A DNA stretch of 64,000 nucleotides, from positions 25,495 through 89,494 of the forward strand of contig JBBRQU010000012.1 in NCBI GenBank assembly GCA_038225855.1. Direction: 5' to 3'. Source of the DNA: CAHJXF01 sp038225855. Its GTDB lineage: Bacteria; Pseudomonadota; Gammaproteobacteria; Burkholderiales; Burkholderiaceae_D. Made by a program: the position numbers and the translations under genes. Every line of letters begins with the position of its first letter. The first letter of the stretch is position 1. The notes beneath the pieces are model-generated. The model was not told the origin of the DNA, ran no database searches, and worked only from the letters and a program-made list of their open reading frames with translations. Below are positions 27,319-35,913 of the stretch, piece after piece.

Positions 27319-27370
27319 GTCGGGCCGTGAGTTTGGCTGCAAATCGGACTGCAAATCGGGCTGCAAGTCG
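27311..27370. repeat. 12-bp tandem repeat spanning the shc stop and the hpnG start
   Basis: Five units: GGTTGTAAGTCG, GGCCGTGAGTTT, GGCTGCAAATCG, GACTGCAAATCG, GGCTGCAAGTCG. The shc TAA lies in the first unit and a candidate hpnG GTG start in the second. The last three are nearly identical. Confidence 0.85.
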
Positions 27371-28076
27371 GTCGGACCAAGCATCTTGCACGGTGCTTGC
27401 GATCTGCGGTCTCGGCGTCGAGGCTCGCCTGGCGGCCGGACCTGGAGTGCGCACATTGGCCGGCGGCGGCAGTTCGCTCGCGCTCGCAAACGCCATCGAG
27501 CGCGAACTCGCTGCGGGCGCCGCGGCGATCATCAGCTTCGGCATCGCCGGCGCGTTGGTGTCGCAGTTGGCTCCCGGCGCGTTGATCGTGGCCAGCACGA
27601 TCGTCGGCTCTGCTGAAAATTTTCCTGTCGATGCCCAGTGGACAAGCGCGCTATTGCGTCGTCTCCCTGCTGCGATCGAAGCCCCGCTCGCCGGTCGCGA
27701 CACCCTCGTCGGCGACCCTGACAGCAAGGCGCGTCTTCACACGGAGACCGGTGCGAGCGCGGTGGACATGGAATCGCACATTGCCGCACGTGCCGCGGCG
27801 GAGCACGGACTACCCTTCGTCGCGCTGCGCGCAATTGCCGATCCACTTGCTCGGACACTTCCGCCCGCGGCGTTGATCGCCATGCGCGCCGATGGTGGCA
27901 TCGACCTTCATGCGGTGCTGCGATCGGTGGCGCACAGCCCGCGCCAATTGCCGCAGCTTTTACGCATTGCCCTCGATGCGCAAAGAGCGCTAGGCACCCT
28001 CGCTCGCGGGCGCCGACTGCTGGGCAATCGGCTTGGCTACGCGGATCTCGATGAGCTTGTTCTGCACGTGATCTGA
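27327..28076 (+). CDS. hpnG: Hopanoid-associated phosphorylase/nucleosidase HpnG
   Basis: 249-residue purine nucleoside phosphorylase-family protein. In the hopanoid pathway HpnG removes adenine from adenosylhopane to give ribosylhopane or its phosphate. The core has ICGLGVEARLAAGPGV at the N-terminus, IISFGIAGAL, and the ASAVDMESHIAARAA motif with the nucleoside-binding Glu. No ATG start exists: GTG 27327 is given, but GTG 27393 (VLAICGLG) fits the family better because residues 1-22 are encoded by the tandem repeat. Its 3' end overlaps hpnH tail-to-tail by 87 bp. Confidence 0.88.
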   Translation: MSLAANRTANRAASRSDQASCTVLAICGLGVEARLAAGPGVRTLAGGGSSLALANAIERELAAGAAAIISFGIAGALVSQLAPGALIVASTIVGSAENFPVDAQWTSALLRRLPAAIEAPLAGRDTLVGDPDSKARLHTETGASAVDMESHIAARAAAEHGLPFVALRAIADPLARTLPPAALIAMRADGGIDLHAVLRSVAHSPRQLPQLLRIALDAQRALGTLARGRRLLGNRLGYADLDELVLHVI

Positions 28077-29147
28077 AAACACGTACTTGGCAGGCCGCAC
28101 ATGCGCGAAGGAAATCTCCTCGGCCATCGCGCCTTCGGTGCGCACACCGCGCATCGATACGCCCAGTGCTCGCAGGGGATGGCGTACCGCGTCCTGAACT
28201 GCGGTGGCTTCGTAGCCGCTATGAACCATGCAGTCCGCGCACTTCGCGTAATTGCCGGTCCCGTAGGAATCCCAGTCGGTCTCTTCCATCAATTGGCCGA
28301 AGGTCTTTGCGTAGCCCTCGCCGAGCAGGTAGCACGGGCGTTGCCAGCCGAATACGGTGCGGGTCGGGTTGCCCCACGGTGTGCAGCGATAGTCCCGATT
28401 GCCGGCCAGGAAATCAAGGAAGAGTCCCGATTGGCTGAATGACCATGCGCGCCCGTTACGGCCACGACGGAAGATGTCGCGGAACAATTGCTTGGTGCGC
28501 GCGCGGTTGAGAAAGTGCAGTTGGTCGGGCGCGCGCTCGTAGGCGTACCCCGGCGAGACCGTGATCCCGTCGATGCCTATCGCCGTCACATCGTCGAAGA
28601 ATTTCGCGACACGCTCGGGCTCTGCATCGTTGAAGAGCGTGCAGTTGATGTTGACGCGAAAGCCCGCCGCTTTCGCTTTGCGGATCGCCTGCACAGCGCG
28701 CTCGTACACCCCTTCCTGGCACACCGAGTGGTCGTGCATACCCTGGTCGCCGTCGAGGTGGATCGACCATATGAAAAAAGGACTGGGCTTGAACAGATGC
28801 AGGCGCTTTTCGAGCAGCAGGGCATTGGTGCATAGATAGACGAACTTGCGGCGGGCCACGATGCCTTCGACGAGGCGATCGATCTCCTTGTGGAGCAGCG
28901 GCTCGCCTCCCGCGATGGAGACCACCGGCGCGCCGCATTCGTCGACCGCCGCAAGGCAATCGGCGAGCGGCAAGCGCTGGTCGAGGATCTCTTCGGGATA
29001 GTCGATCTTGCCGCAGCCCGCGCACGCGAGGTTGCAACGAAACAGAGGCTCCAGCATGAGCACCAGCGGATAGCGCTTCCTCTTCGCCACTTGCTGACGA
29101 ACCACATAGGCGCCGACGTACGCTTTCTGGATCAGGGGGATTGCCAT
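27990..29147 (-). CDS. hpnH: Adenosyl-hopene transferase HpnH (radical SAM)
   Basis: 385-residue radical SAM enzyme that joins the 5'-deoxyadenosyl group to the hopene skeleton, making adenosylhopane. The cluster-binding motif CNLACAGC gives Cys38, Cys42 and Cys45, followed by the SAM-binding SIAGGEPLL. The C-terminal part has CTPWGNPTRTVFGWQRPCYLL and CADCMVHSGYE, with more conserved Cys. The start is the ATG at 29147, four bases after the ispH stop, so ispH-hpnH are co-transcribed, opposite in direction to shc-hpnG. Confidence 0.95.
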   Translation of the reverse strand: MAIPLIQKAYVGAYVVRQQVAKRKRYPLVLMLEPLFRCNLACAGCGKIDYPEEILDQRLPLADCLAAVDECGAPVVSIAGGEPLLHKEIDRLVEGIVARRKFVYLCTNALLLEKRLHLFKPSPFFIWSIHLDGDQGMHDHSVCQEGVYERAVQAIRKAKAAGFRVNINCTLFNDAEPERVAKFFDDVTAIGIDGITVSPGYAYERAPDQLHFLNRARTKQLFRDIFRRGRNGRAWSFSQSGLFLDFLAGNRDYRCTPWGNPTRTVFGWQRPCYLLGEGYAKTFGQLMEETDWDSYGTGNYAKCADCMVHSGYEATAVQDAVRHPLRALGVSMRGVRTEGAMAEEISFAHVRPAKYVFSDHVQNKLIEIRVAKPIAQQSAPASEGA

Positions 29148-29151
29148 GGTT

Positions 29152-30114
29152 TCAAACCGTCTCGTGCGATGAGTATGATGGCGCAGCGCCATCGGCAATG
29201 AGTTGCGCCGGCAGACGGAACTCCACTTTTTCCTGGATACCCGGCAACGTCGATACCTCGACCGGCCCGAGGCGCCGCAGCGCGGCGATCACATCCTGGA
29301 CCTGTGCTTCCGGCGCCGATGCGCCGGCGGTGATCCCCACCGCGTGGGCGCCCTGAAGCCAAGCCGGGTTCAGCTCGGTGCCATCGGCAAGCAAGTAACT
29401 GGGAACGCCGGCTTCGATACCGATCTCGGTCAAGCGGTTCGAGTTGGAACTGTTCCTTGCGCCGACCACGAGGATCACGTCGACACGTTCGGCAAGCTCC
29501 CGCACAGCGGCCTGGCGATTCTGGGTGGCGTAACAAATGCCGTTGGTTTCGGGCCCGGCAAGATTTGCGAATCGCTTTTTGAGGGCCTCGATCGTCGCGC
29601 GAGTATCTTCGACGCTCAAGGTCGTCTGGGTCACGTAGGCGACAGGCGTGTCCGCGGCGATGACGAGATTCTCGACATCCGCCGCCGTCTCGACAAGAAA
29701 AACGGTTTCGGAAACCTGGCCCATCGTCCCTTCGACTTCCGCGTGCCCGGCATGGCCGATCAGCACCAACGTGCGCCCCTCGGCAACAAAACGCCTGGCC
29801 TGACGATGGACTTTGGTGACCAAGGGACAGGTTGCGTCGAGAACCGGCAAGCCTTGCTTTCCAGCCTGTTCCTCGATGGCTTTCGAGACGCCGTGGGCGC
29901 TGAAAATGGTTATCGCTCCCGTCGGGATCCGGGCGATGTCCTCGACGAAGCGGGCTCCCTTGTCCTGCAGCGATTGGACGACGTGCCGATTGTGGACGAT
30001 CTCGTGACGGACGTAGATGGGTGCTCCAAACTTCTCCACGGCGCGCTCGACAATCTCGATTGCACGGACAACTCCAGCGCAAAAACCGCGGGGTTCCGCA
30101 AGGAGCACCTGCAT
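29152..30114 (-). CDS. ispH: 4-hydroxy-3-methylbut-2-enyl diphosphate reductase
   Basis: 320-residue [4Fe-4S] enzyme of the MEP pathway, producing IPP and DMAPP, the precursors of squalene. The three cluster cysteines are visible in PRGFCAGV (Cys12), DATCPLVTKVH and NGICYATQNRQ; the substrate-binding His residues lie in IGHAGHAEVEGTMGQ. The ATG at 30114 gives the canonical MQVLLAEPRGFC start. Hopanoid clusters often carry an extra ispH; whether the genome has a second copy cannot be seen here. Confidence 0.95.
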   Translation of the reverse strand: MQVLLAEPRGFCAGVVRAIEIVERAVEKFGAPIYVRHEIVHNRHVVQSLQDKGARFVEDIARIPTGAITIFSAHGVSKAIEEQAGKQGLPVLDATCPLVTKVHRQARRFVAEGRTLVLIGHAGHAEVEGTMGQVSETVFLVETAADVENLVIAADTPVAYVTQTTLSVEDTRATIEALKKRFANLAGPETNGICYATQNRQAAVRELAERVDVILVVGARNSSNSNRLTEIGIEAGVPSYLLADGTELNPAWLQGAHAVGITAGASAPEAQVQDVIAALRRLGPVEVSTLPGIQEKVEFRLPAQLIADGAAPSYSSHETV

Positions 30115-30321
30115 ATTCGCCTCATCTGTCTCACATGGGATCGAACCCGAGCATAACCTCAGCGGGCCCCGGCAACAAACGCAAGATGCGCGCGAGACGT
30201 TGGCGCAAGCAGACAGCCTCTCCACTATCATCCACGCTCGTATTCATCGATCGCCGCCTCGCTCTGGCGCGCGCCGTCATTTGTGGCTTGCCTTTCGTGA
30301 ACGGGATGCTGCGACCTGGAT

Positions 30322-33033
30322 ATGGCGAAGTCTAGCCGGCCGCGCTGCGAGGGCGCAGGTGATCTGCGCGGCTGGATCGCCTGCGCAGCGACCGGGTGCG
30401 CGCGCCTTTCCGTCTTGACGGTGACTGTCGCGGGGGTCTTGACGCTCGTCGCACTGGTCTACGCCGCCCACAATTTCGCGATCGATACCGATAGCGCCAA
30501 GCTGATCTCGTCGCGGCTTCCGTGGCGCCAGCGCGGGGCGGTATTCGACGCGGCATTCCCGCAGCGTTCCGATTTGATCGCGATCGTCGTCGACGGCGCG
30601 ACGCCCGAGATTGCCGAACGCGCAAGCGCGATGCTCAGCGAGCGCCTGGTGAAGAGCGAACTCCTGCACGACGTGCGTCGCCCGGATGGCGGCCCGTTCT
30701 TCGAGCGCAACGGCTTGCTGTTCCTCAGCGCCGACGAGCTGTCGAGAACCACGGAGCAACTGGTGGCCGCACAGGCGGTCATCGGCACCCTCGCTGCCGA
30801 TCCGAGCGTGCGCGGGCTGATGAGCACGTTGCAACTCGCTCTCGCAGGGGTGGAGCGCGGAGAAATCACGCTCGACGCATTGCGACCTGGTTTGACGGTG
30901 CTCGCCGCGACGCTAGAAAGTGTGCAGGGAGATCGTCCCAAGCCGTTGTCGTGGCGCGCGATGCTGGGGGGTGCCGTTGCAGACCCACGCGAGCTTCGCC
31001 GTTTCATCCTCGCGCAGCCCGTCCTCGATTTCACTGCGCTCAAGCCTGGCGAGCGCGCCACGCAATACATCCGCGAAGTCGCGCGCGCATCGGGGCTCGA
31101 CCTCGAGCATGGGGTTCGGATTCGCCTGACCGGCGACGTGCCCATGGCCGATGAAGAGTTCGCGACGCTCGAGGACCATGCCGGGCGCAATGCGGCGGTG
31201 ATGTCGTTCGCGCTGCTTGCCATGCTGTGGCTCGCGGTGCGATCGGTTCGTACTGTGATCGCCATCGTCGTGTGCCTGATCGTGGGTCTTGCGCTCACTG
31301 CGGCAACGGGCCTTCTGATCTACGGCGCCTTCAACCTGATCTCTGTTGCGTTCGCGGTGTTGTTCGTGGGGCTTGGCGTGGACTTCGGCATCCAATATGC
31401 GGTTGCTTATCGATCGACCGCGCCATCGACCGCGCCATCGACTGCGCGAGCGAGCGAGCATCCGGAAATCGAACGCGCAGTGGACCCCATTGCGGCGCTG
31501 CGCCGGGCTGCCCTCGAGGTCGGCGGGTCCCTCGCATTGGCAGCCGTCAGTATTGCGTTGGGCTTCTTCGCCTTCGAGCCCACCGACTACCGAGGTGTAT
31601 CGGAACTTGGCGTCGTCGCAGGCATCGGCATGTTGATTGCGTTTCTGGCAAGCATCACGCTGCTGCCGGCGCTGCTGCGATTATTTCGCGTCGGCGGCAT
31701 GCCTGAGGGCATGGGGTTTGCCGGACTGGCGCGCGTCGATCGTCAACTCGTTTCGCACCGCAGGCGCGTGCTGCTCGGTGCGTCCGTTGTGGCCGTCGTC
31801 AGCATTGCGCTGCTGCCTTTCGTGCGCTTCGATTTCAATCCCTTGCATCTGCGCAGCAGCCAGACCGAAGCAGTGGCTACCGTCATGGACCTCGCTCGCA
31901 ACGCGCAGACGACGCCCAATACGATCGATGTGCTCTCGCCTTCGCTCGATGCCGCGAAGGCGCTCGGCGACAAACTGTCGGGGCTGCCTGAGGTGTCGCA
32001 GGTGCTGACGCTCGCAAGCTTCGTCCCCGACGAGCAGGAGCCCAAGCTCGCGCTCATTGCCGACGCTGCGTTGTTGCTGGAGCCGACGCTCAACCCGATG
32101 GACGTCAAGCCCGCGCCCAGCGACGAAGAAAATGCGCGCGCGATGCGCGACGCCGCGCATGCCCTGCAGACAGCGGCAACGCATGAAGCTGCGAGCGTCG
32201 CCGCTGCCGATGCAACGCGGGTCTCGAGGGCGCTCGAGGGACTCGCCGAGGGATCGGCGACTCGACGCCGGGCGCTCGACGACACGCTGATACCCGGGCT
32301 GCGTACCACGCTCGCGCAACTGCGGTCCTCGTTGCTGGCGACACCCGTGACGCTGGCAACGTTGCCGCCCGCGCTGGCAGCGGACTGGGTCGCGCGTGAT
32401 GGTCGCGCGCGAATCGAAGTCTTTCCCCACGTGGCAACGCGCAGCGAGCATTCGGATGGATCTGCCAACGCAATCGACGAGGATGAATCCTTGCGGCGCT
32501 TCGTCGCCGCGGTGCGCGGGGTTGCTCCTGAAGCCACCGGAGCTGTCGTGTCGATTCAGGAATCGGCGCGGACCATCGTGCGCGCATTCGTGGAGGCAGG
32601 TGCTCTGGCATTGCTGACGATCGGCGCGCTGCTGGCGCTGGTCCTGCGACGCACGCGCGACGTACTGATCACTCTCGCGTCGCTGTCGCTCGGGGGACTC
32701 GTCACGCTGGGCTTCTGCGTCGTGCTGCGTATCCCGCTCAACTACGCGAACATCATCGCCTTGCCCCTGTTGTTCGGCATCGGGGTCGCGTTCAACATCT
32801 ACTTCGTGATCGCGTGGCGCCGTGGCACACGCAACCTGTTGCAGACGAGCATCGCCCGCGCGGTGATCTTCAGCGCATTGACGACCGCGACCGCCTTCGG
32901 CAGTTTGTGGCTGTCGAGCCATCCCGGCACGGCCAGCATGGGCAAGCTGTTGGCTCTATCGTTGGCGTGCACGCTCGCGGCCGCATTGTTCGTGTTGCCG
33001 GCAATGCTCGGGCCGGGCAATCGCGTCGATTAG
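30322..33033 (+). CDS. hpnN: Hopanoid transporter HpnN (RND/MMPL superfamily)
   Basis: 903-residue inner-membrane transporter that moves hopanoids to the outer membrane. The architecture is the MMPL pattern: helix 1 (VLTVTVAGVLTLVALVYAAH), a periplasmic domain, helices 2-6 with FAVLFVGLGVDFGIQYAVAY, a cytoplasmic linker, helix 7, a second periplasmic domain, and a C-terminal helix bundle (LNYANIIALPLLFGIGVAFN). A 12-bp repeat adds STAP STAP STAR after helix 4. The ATG is divergent from ispH with about 207 bp for promoters. mlaA follows 10 bp later. Confidence 0.95.
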   Translation: MAKSSRPRCEGAGDLRGWIACAATGCARLSVLTVTVAGVLTLVALVYAAHNFAIDTDSAKLISSRLPWRQRGAVFDAAFPQRSDLIAIVVDGATPEIAERASAMLSERLVKSELLHDVRRPDGGPFFERNGLLFLSADELSRTTEQLVAAQAVIGTLAADPSVRGLMSTLQLALAGVERGEITLDALRPGLTVLAATLESVQGDRPKPLSWRAMLGGAVADPRELRRFILAQPVLDFTALKPGERATQYIREVARASGLDLEHGVRIRLTGDVPMADEEFATLEDHAGRNAAVMSFALLAMLWLAVRSVRTVIAIVVCLIVGLALTAATGLLIYGAFNLISVAFAVLFVGLGVDFGIQYAVAYRSTAPSTAPSTARASEHPEIERAVDPIAALRRAALEVGGSLALAAVSIALGFFAFEPTDYRGVSELGVVAGIGMLIAFLASITLLPALLRLFRVGGMPEGMGFAGLARVDRQLVSHRRRVLLGASVVAVVSIALLPFVRFDFNPLHLRSSQTEAVATVMDLARNAQTTPNTIDVLSPSLDAAKALGDKLSGLPEVSQVLTLASFVPDEQEPKLALIADAALLLEPTLNPMDVKPAPSDEENARAMRDAAHALQTAATHEAASVAAADATRVSRALEGLAEGSATRRRALDDTLIPGLRTTLAQLRSSLLATPVTLATLPPALAADWVARDGRARIEVFPHVATRSEHSDGSANAIDEDESLRRFVAAVRGVAPEATGAVVSIQESARTIVRAFVEAGALALLTIGALLALVLRRTRDVLITLASLSLGGLVTLGFCVVLRIPLNYANIIALPLLFGIGVAFNIYFVIAWRRGTRNLLQTSIARAVIFSALTTATAFGSLWLSSHPGTASMGKLLALSLACTLAAALFVLPAMLGPGNRVD
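31413..31448. repeat. 12-bp tandem repeat inside hpnN
   Basis: ATCGACCGCGCC twice exactly, then ATCGACTGCGCG. Encodes STAP STAP STAR in a cytoplasmic loop following a membrane helix. Confidence 0.85.
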
Positions 33034-33043
33034 AATCTTCCAG

Positions 33044-33865
33044 ATGTTCCCGCGATCGACGACGCCGCGCGTGCGGCACTGTGCACTGTGTAGCGCGCTC
33101 TGCATTGCGCTGGCGCTCAATGGTTGCGCGACGGTATCCCGTGGCGGCAGCGATGACGACGCGCAGAACGATCCGTTCGAGCCCCTGAATCGGGGCGTGT
33201 TCGCATTCAATCTGGCGCTCGACCGCGCCGCCATCAAACCGGTCGCCGAGGCGTATCGCTCGGTCCTGCCCGTCTTTATCCGCGATCGCGTGCGCGCGAT
33301 CATCGACAATCTCCACGAACCACTGGTCTTCGCCAACGAAGTGCTTCAAGGTCGCGGCGATGCCGCGGCAATCAGCGGGCGTCGCTTTCTGATCAACTCG
33401 ACAGTGGGTCTGGCCGGGCTCTTCGATCGGGCGACGCAGTTCGGTCTGGCCATGCAGTCCGGCGACTTCGGCCAGACCCTCTACGCATGGGGCGTACCGG
33501 ACGGTCCCTATCTCGTGTTGCCGTTCTTCGGACCGTCGAACTTTCGCGACACCGTCGGCCTCGGCGTGGACATGTATGCCTCACCGATCGGTCATGTCGG
33601 TTCGCACGAGACGCGTCGCATGCTGGGGATCGCAGTGGGCGCCACCGACGGAATCGATCTGCGTTCGCGCAACATCGAATCGCTAGCCGCGATCGAGGCG
33701 AGCTCTCTGGATTTCTATGCGTACCTGCGAAGCGTTTGGCGGCAGCATCGCTCGGCGACGCTTGGTGACGCGAGAGTCGGCACTCCGCAAGAGGAGTTGA
33801 TCGATCCCGGCGCGACGTCGCCCGCTGTTTCGAAGCCCGATCGCTCTACTCTGCGTCCGCATTGA
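33044..33865 (+). CDS. mlaA: MlaA/VacJ family lipoprotein
   Basis: 273-residue outer-membrane lipoprotein; MlaA removes phospholipids from the outer leaflet and passes them to MlaC. It has a signal with lipobox ALNGC, the DPFEPLNRGVFAFNLALD signature, the NNLHEPL-like IIDNLHEPLVFANEVLQG, and YLVLPFFGPSNFRDTVG. It lies 10 bp after hpnN, which suggests a hopanoid-linked copy acting with HpnN and HpnM. The C-terminal 30 residues are Ser/Pro-rich. Confidence 0.93.
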   Translation: MFPRSTTPRVRHCALCSALCIALALNGCATVSRGGSDDDAQNDPFEPLNRGVFAFNLALDRAAIKPVAEAYRSVLPVFIRDRVRAIIDNLHEPLVFANEVLQGRGDAAAISGRRFLINSTVGLAGLFDRATQFGLAMQSGDFGQTLYAWGVPDGPYLVLPFFGPSNFRDTVGLGVDMYASPIGHVGSHETRRMLGIAVGATDGIDLRSRNIESLAAIEASSLDFYAYLRSVWRQHRSATLGDARVGTPQEELIDPGATSPAVSKPDRSTLRPH

Positions 33866-33896
33866 TGGCGCCTCGACGCTCGGCGCTCGAATGCGG

Positions 33897-34535
33897 TTAT
33901 CCGGGTTGAAGCAACTTGTCGGCGCGCTGTCGCAGGCTGTCGATCAAGGCTTGCGGCCCCCCCGTCCGCAGCAACGAGCTGAACTCGGAGCGCCGCGTGG
34001 CCAGCTCGCTGATGGTCCCGCTCAGGTAAACGTCGATCGCTTTCCAGTCGCTGCCGGCCGCGTGGACCAGATAGTTGAGCGCTATCCTGCCGCCATCGGC
34101 CTTCACCAACGCGCTGTGCACGAGCCGGTTTTCTCCGCGCGTCTCCGTTGCCGGCTCGACCTCGAAGCGCTCCCCCGAATAGCCATCGAAGCGATTGGCA
34201 TAGGTGGCAATCGTCAGACGAGCGAATTGCTCGATCAGCGCCTGCTGCTCTTGGCCCGGGATCGAAGTCCACGAGGGACCGACCGCGATTCGCGTCATCG
34301 CGGGGAGATCGAAGGTCGCTCGCACGGCCGGCTCGAGCTTCTCGTAACGTGCGCGAACCGGCGTGCGTTGAGCGGCCTTCATGGTGTCGAGAAGGACATC
34401 ATAAAAACCGCGGATGCGGCTCGCGGCAGGGTCGATGTCGGCAGCCGCCGCGAGGGAGGGGCCGCACAACGAGGCTGCCAACGCAATGCAGAGCATCACC
34501 GACACTGCGTCGCGTCGGCCGGTCGGGACATTCAT
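33897..34535 (-). CDS. hpnM: MlaC/Ttg2D family periplasmic lipid-binding protein (HpnM)
   Basis: 212-residue exported protein of the Tol-Pal/MlaC family: signal peptide (VMLCIALAASLCGPSLAAAA), then the lipid-carrier fold (FYDVLLDTMKAAQRTPVRAR, RIAVGPSWTSIPGQEQQALI, FARLTIATYANRFDGYSGE). In hopanoid clusters this family is called HpnM. It would carry hydrophobic ligands between membranes, in line with the adjacent HpnN and MlaA. Convergent with mlaA (31 bp between stops). A generic MlaC role is equally possible. Confidence 0.88.
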   Translation of the reverse strand: MNVPTGRRDAVSVMLCIALAASLCGPSLAAAADIDPAASRIRGFYDVLLDTMKAAQRTPVRARYEKLEPAVRATFDLPAMTRIAVGPSWTSIPGQEQQALIEQFARLTIATYANRFDGYSGERFEVEPATETRGENRLVHSALVKADGGRIALNYLVHAAGSDWKAIDVYLSGTISELATRRSEFSSLLRTGGPQALIDSLRQRADKLLQPG

Positions 34536-34605
34536 TTTTGGGGGAATCCTTCCTCGCTATAAGAGAAGGTGCGCGCATCGTGTAGCGAGCGCGGACCCAT
34601 GGACT

Positions 34606-35181
34606 CTAATACCGTACGACGCTGCGCGGAATCAGCTTGTGCCAGTTGAATCCCGCAATGAGTCGCAAGTCGATCAGCACCAGGAGTTGCGTCACCTCAT
34701 AGCCGGCTCTCTCGCACAAATCTCCAGCCGTGCCGAGCGTGCCGCCGGTCGCGAGCACGTCGTCGACCAGCAACGCGCGTCCCTCGCCACGCTGCATCTC
34801 CAGAGTTCCGGCGCCGTATTCGAGCTTGTAAGGCAGCGCAACGACAGGCGGGGGCAGCTTGCCTTGCTTGCGCACGGGCACGAAGGCCTTGCCGAATTTT
34901 TCCGCCAGCGCGGCCGCCAGCACGAAGCCGCGCGATTCAATTCCGATGACGACATCGATCGCCGACCACTCGCTGCGACTCAGTTGCTCACCCAACGCAG
35001 CAATCGTCGCTCCGAAGCGATTGCGCAGCAGGGGCATGATGTCCCGAAACAAGATCCCCGGCGTGGGAAAATCCGGGACCGCAACGATGTGGGATTCGAT
35101 GTCGATCAACGTGCGCCTCCTCCTCGTACGCGCATTCGCCCTCTCGAGCGCACGGCTCACGCCATGAACCGAGCTACGCAT
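34606..35181 (-). CDS. apt: Adenine phosphoribosyltransferase
   Basis: Salvage enzyme: adenine + PRPP to AMP + PPi. The type I PRTase core is clear: IVAVPDFPTPGILFRDIMPL at the start, DVVIGIESRGFVLAAALAEK, VPVRKQGKLPPPVVAL and the PRPP motif RALLVDDVLATGGTL. The ATG at 35181 gives 191 residues with a basic 24-residue N-terminal extension; a TTG at 35109 gives the usual family N-terminus (IDIESHI). Next to a hopanoid locus whose HpnG step releases adenine. Confidence 0.94.
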   Translation of the reverse strand: MRSSVHGVSRALERANARTRRRRTLIDIESHIVAVPDFPTPGILFRDIMPLLRNRFGATIAALGEQLSRSEWSAIDVVIGIESRGFVLAAALAEKFGKAFVPVRKQGKLPPPVVALPYKLEYGAGTLEMQRGEGRALLVDDVLATGGTLGTAGDLCERAGYEVTQLLVLIDLRLIAGFNWHKLIPRSVVRY

Positions 35182-35265
35182 GCCACGCATCTTCCTTCCA
35201 TATTGCACCAACGACATGATCGATCTGGACGCGGGCATCATCGTTCCGCTGCGCCAGGCTTTCGC

Positions 35266-35778
35266 ATGAGTTCCAGCACCGGCTCCCGGAACGCCGACCG
35301 CGGGGATTTTGCGGCGCCGCCTGAAATCGAGGTCGTGATCGAGATTCCGCGCGGCAGCTTTCTCAAACGGGGCTCGACCGGTCACATTGATTTCGTCTCG
35401 CCGTTGCCCTGTCCGTTCAACTACGGCTCGGTGCCGAGTTATTTGGGGCTCGAAGGAGACTTGCTGGACGCAGTCGTGCTCGGCCCCCGACTGCGGGTCG
35501 GTACGCGGCTGAAGGTCCGGGCGTGGGGAGCGGTCATCCTCATGGACCGCGGCATGGCCGACGACAAGCTGATCTGCAGCCATGGCCCGGTCAGCGCACG
35601 CAAGCGGCAACAGGTCCTGCGTTTCTTCCGCTTCTACGCGCGTTGCAAGGCGCTGCTGAACTTCTGGCGCCGCCGCCCGGGCCGCAATGCGTGCGACGGA
35701 TGGTGTGAGGCCGGCGAGGCGCTCGCTCGCGCGCGACCGATAGACATTGCGTGGCAGGCGGCGCCCATCGAATTTTGA
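35266..35778 (+). CDS. Divergent family I inorganic pyrophosphatase-like protein
   Basis: 170-residue protein with family I pyrophosphatase motifs: VVIEIPRGSFLKRG (active-site Lys), PCPFNYGSVPSY (the NYG motif), GDLLDAVVLG matching the metal-binding GDPxDVLVL, and MDRGMADDKLIC matching DexxxDxK. The usual DGDP is EGDL here, so the first Asp is Glu and the Pro is Leu; activity should not be assumed. The ATG at 35266 lacks an obvious ribosome-binding site. It is divergent from apt, 84 bp apart. Confidence 0.8.
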   Translation: MSSSTGSRNADRGDFAAPPEIEVVIEIPRGSFLKRGSTGHIDFVSPLPCPFNYGSVPSYLGLEGDLLDAVVLGPRLRVGTRLKVRAWGAVILMDRGMADDKLICSHGPVSARKRQQVLRFFRFYARCKALLNFWRRRPGRNACDGWCEAGEALARARPIDIAWQAAPIEF

Positions 35779-35913
35779 ATGGCCGGCTTTATCGAGTCCC
35801 GCGATGCATGCCGTGGCACTGCGGGTCTGGACGGCCAAGTCGACTATGCATAATGGGCAAGCAGCCGCAAAGTCGATGTCGGGTCTCAGGCCTTCGGGAT
35901 GATGGGAGTTTGA

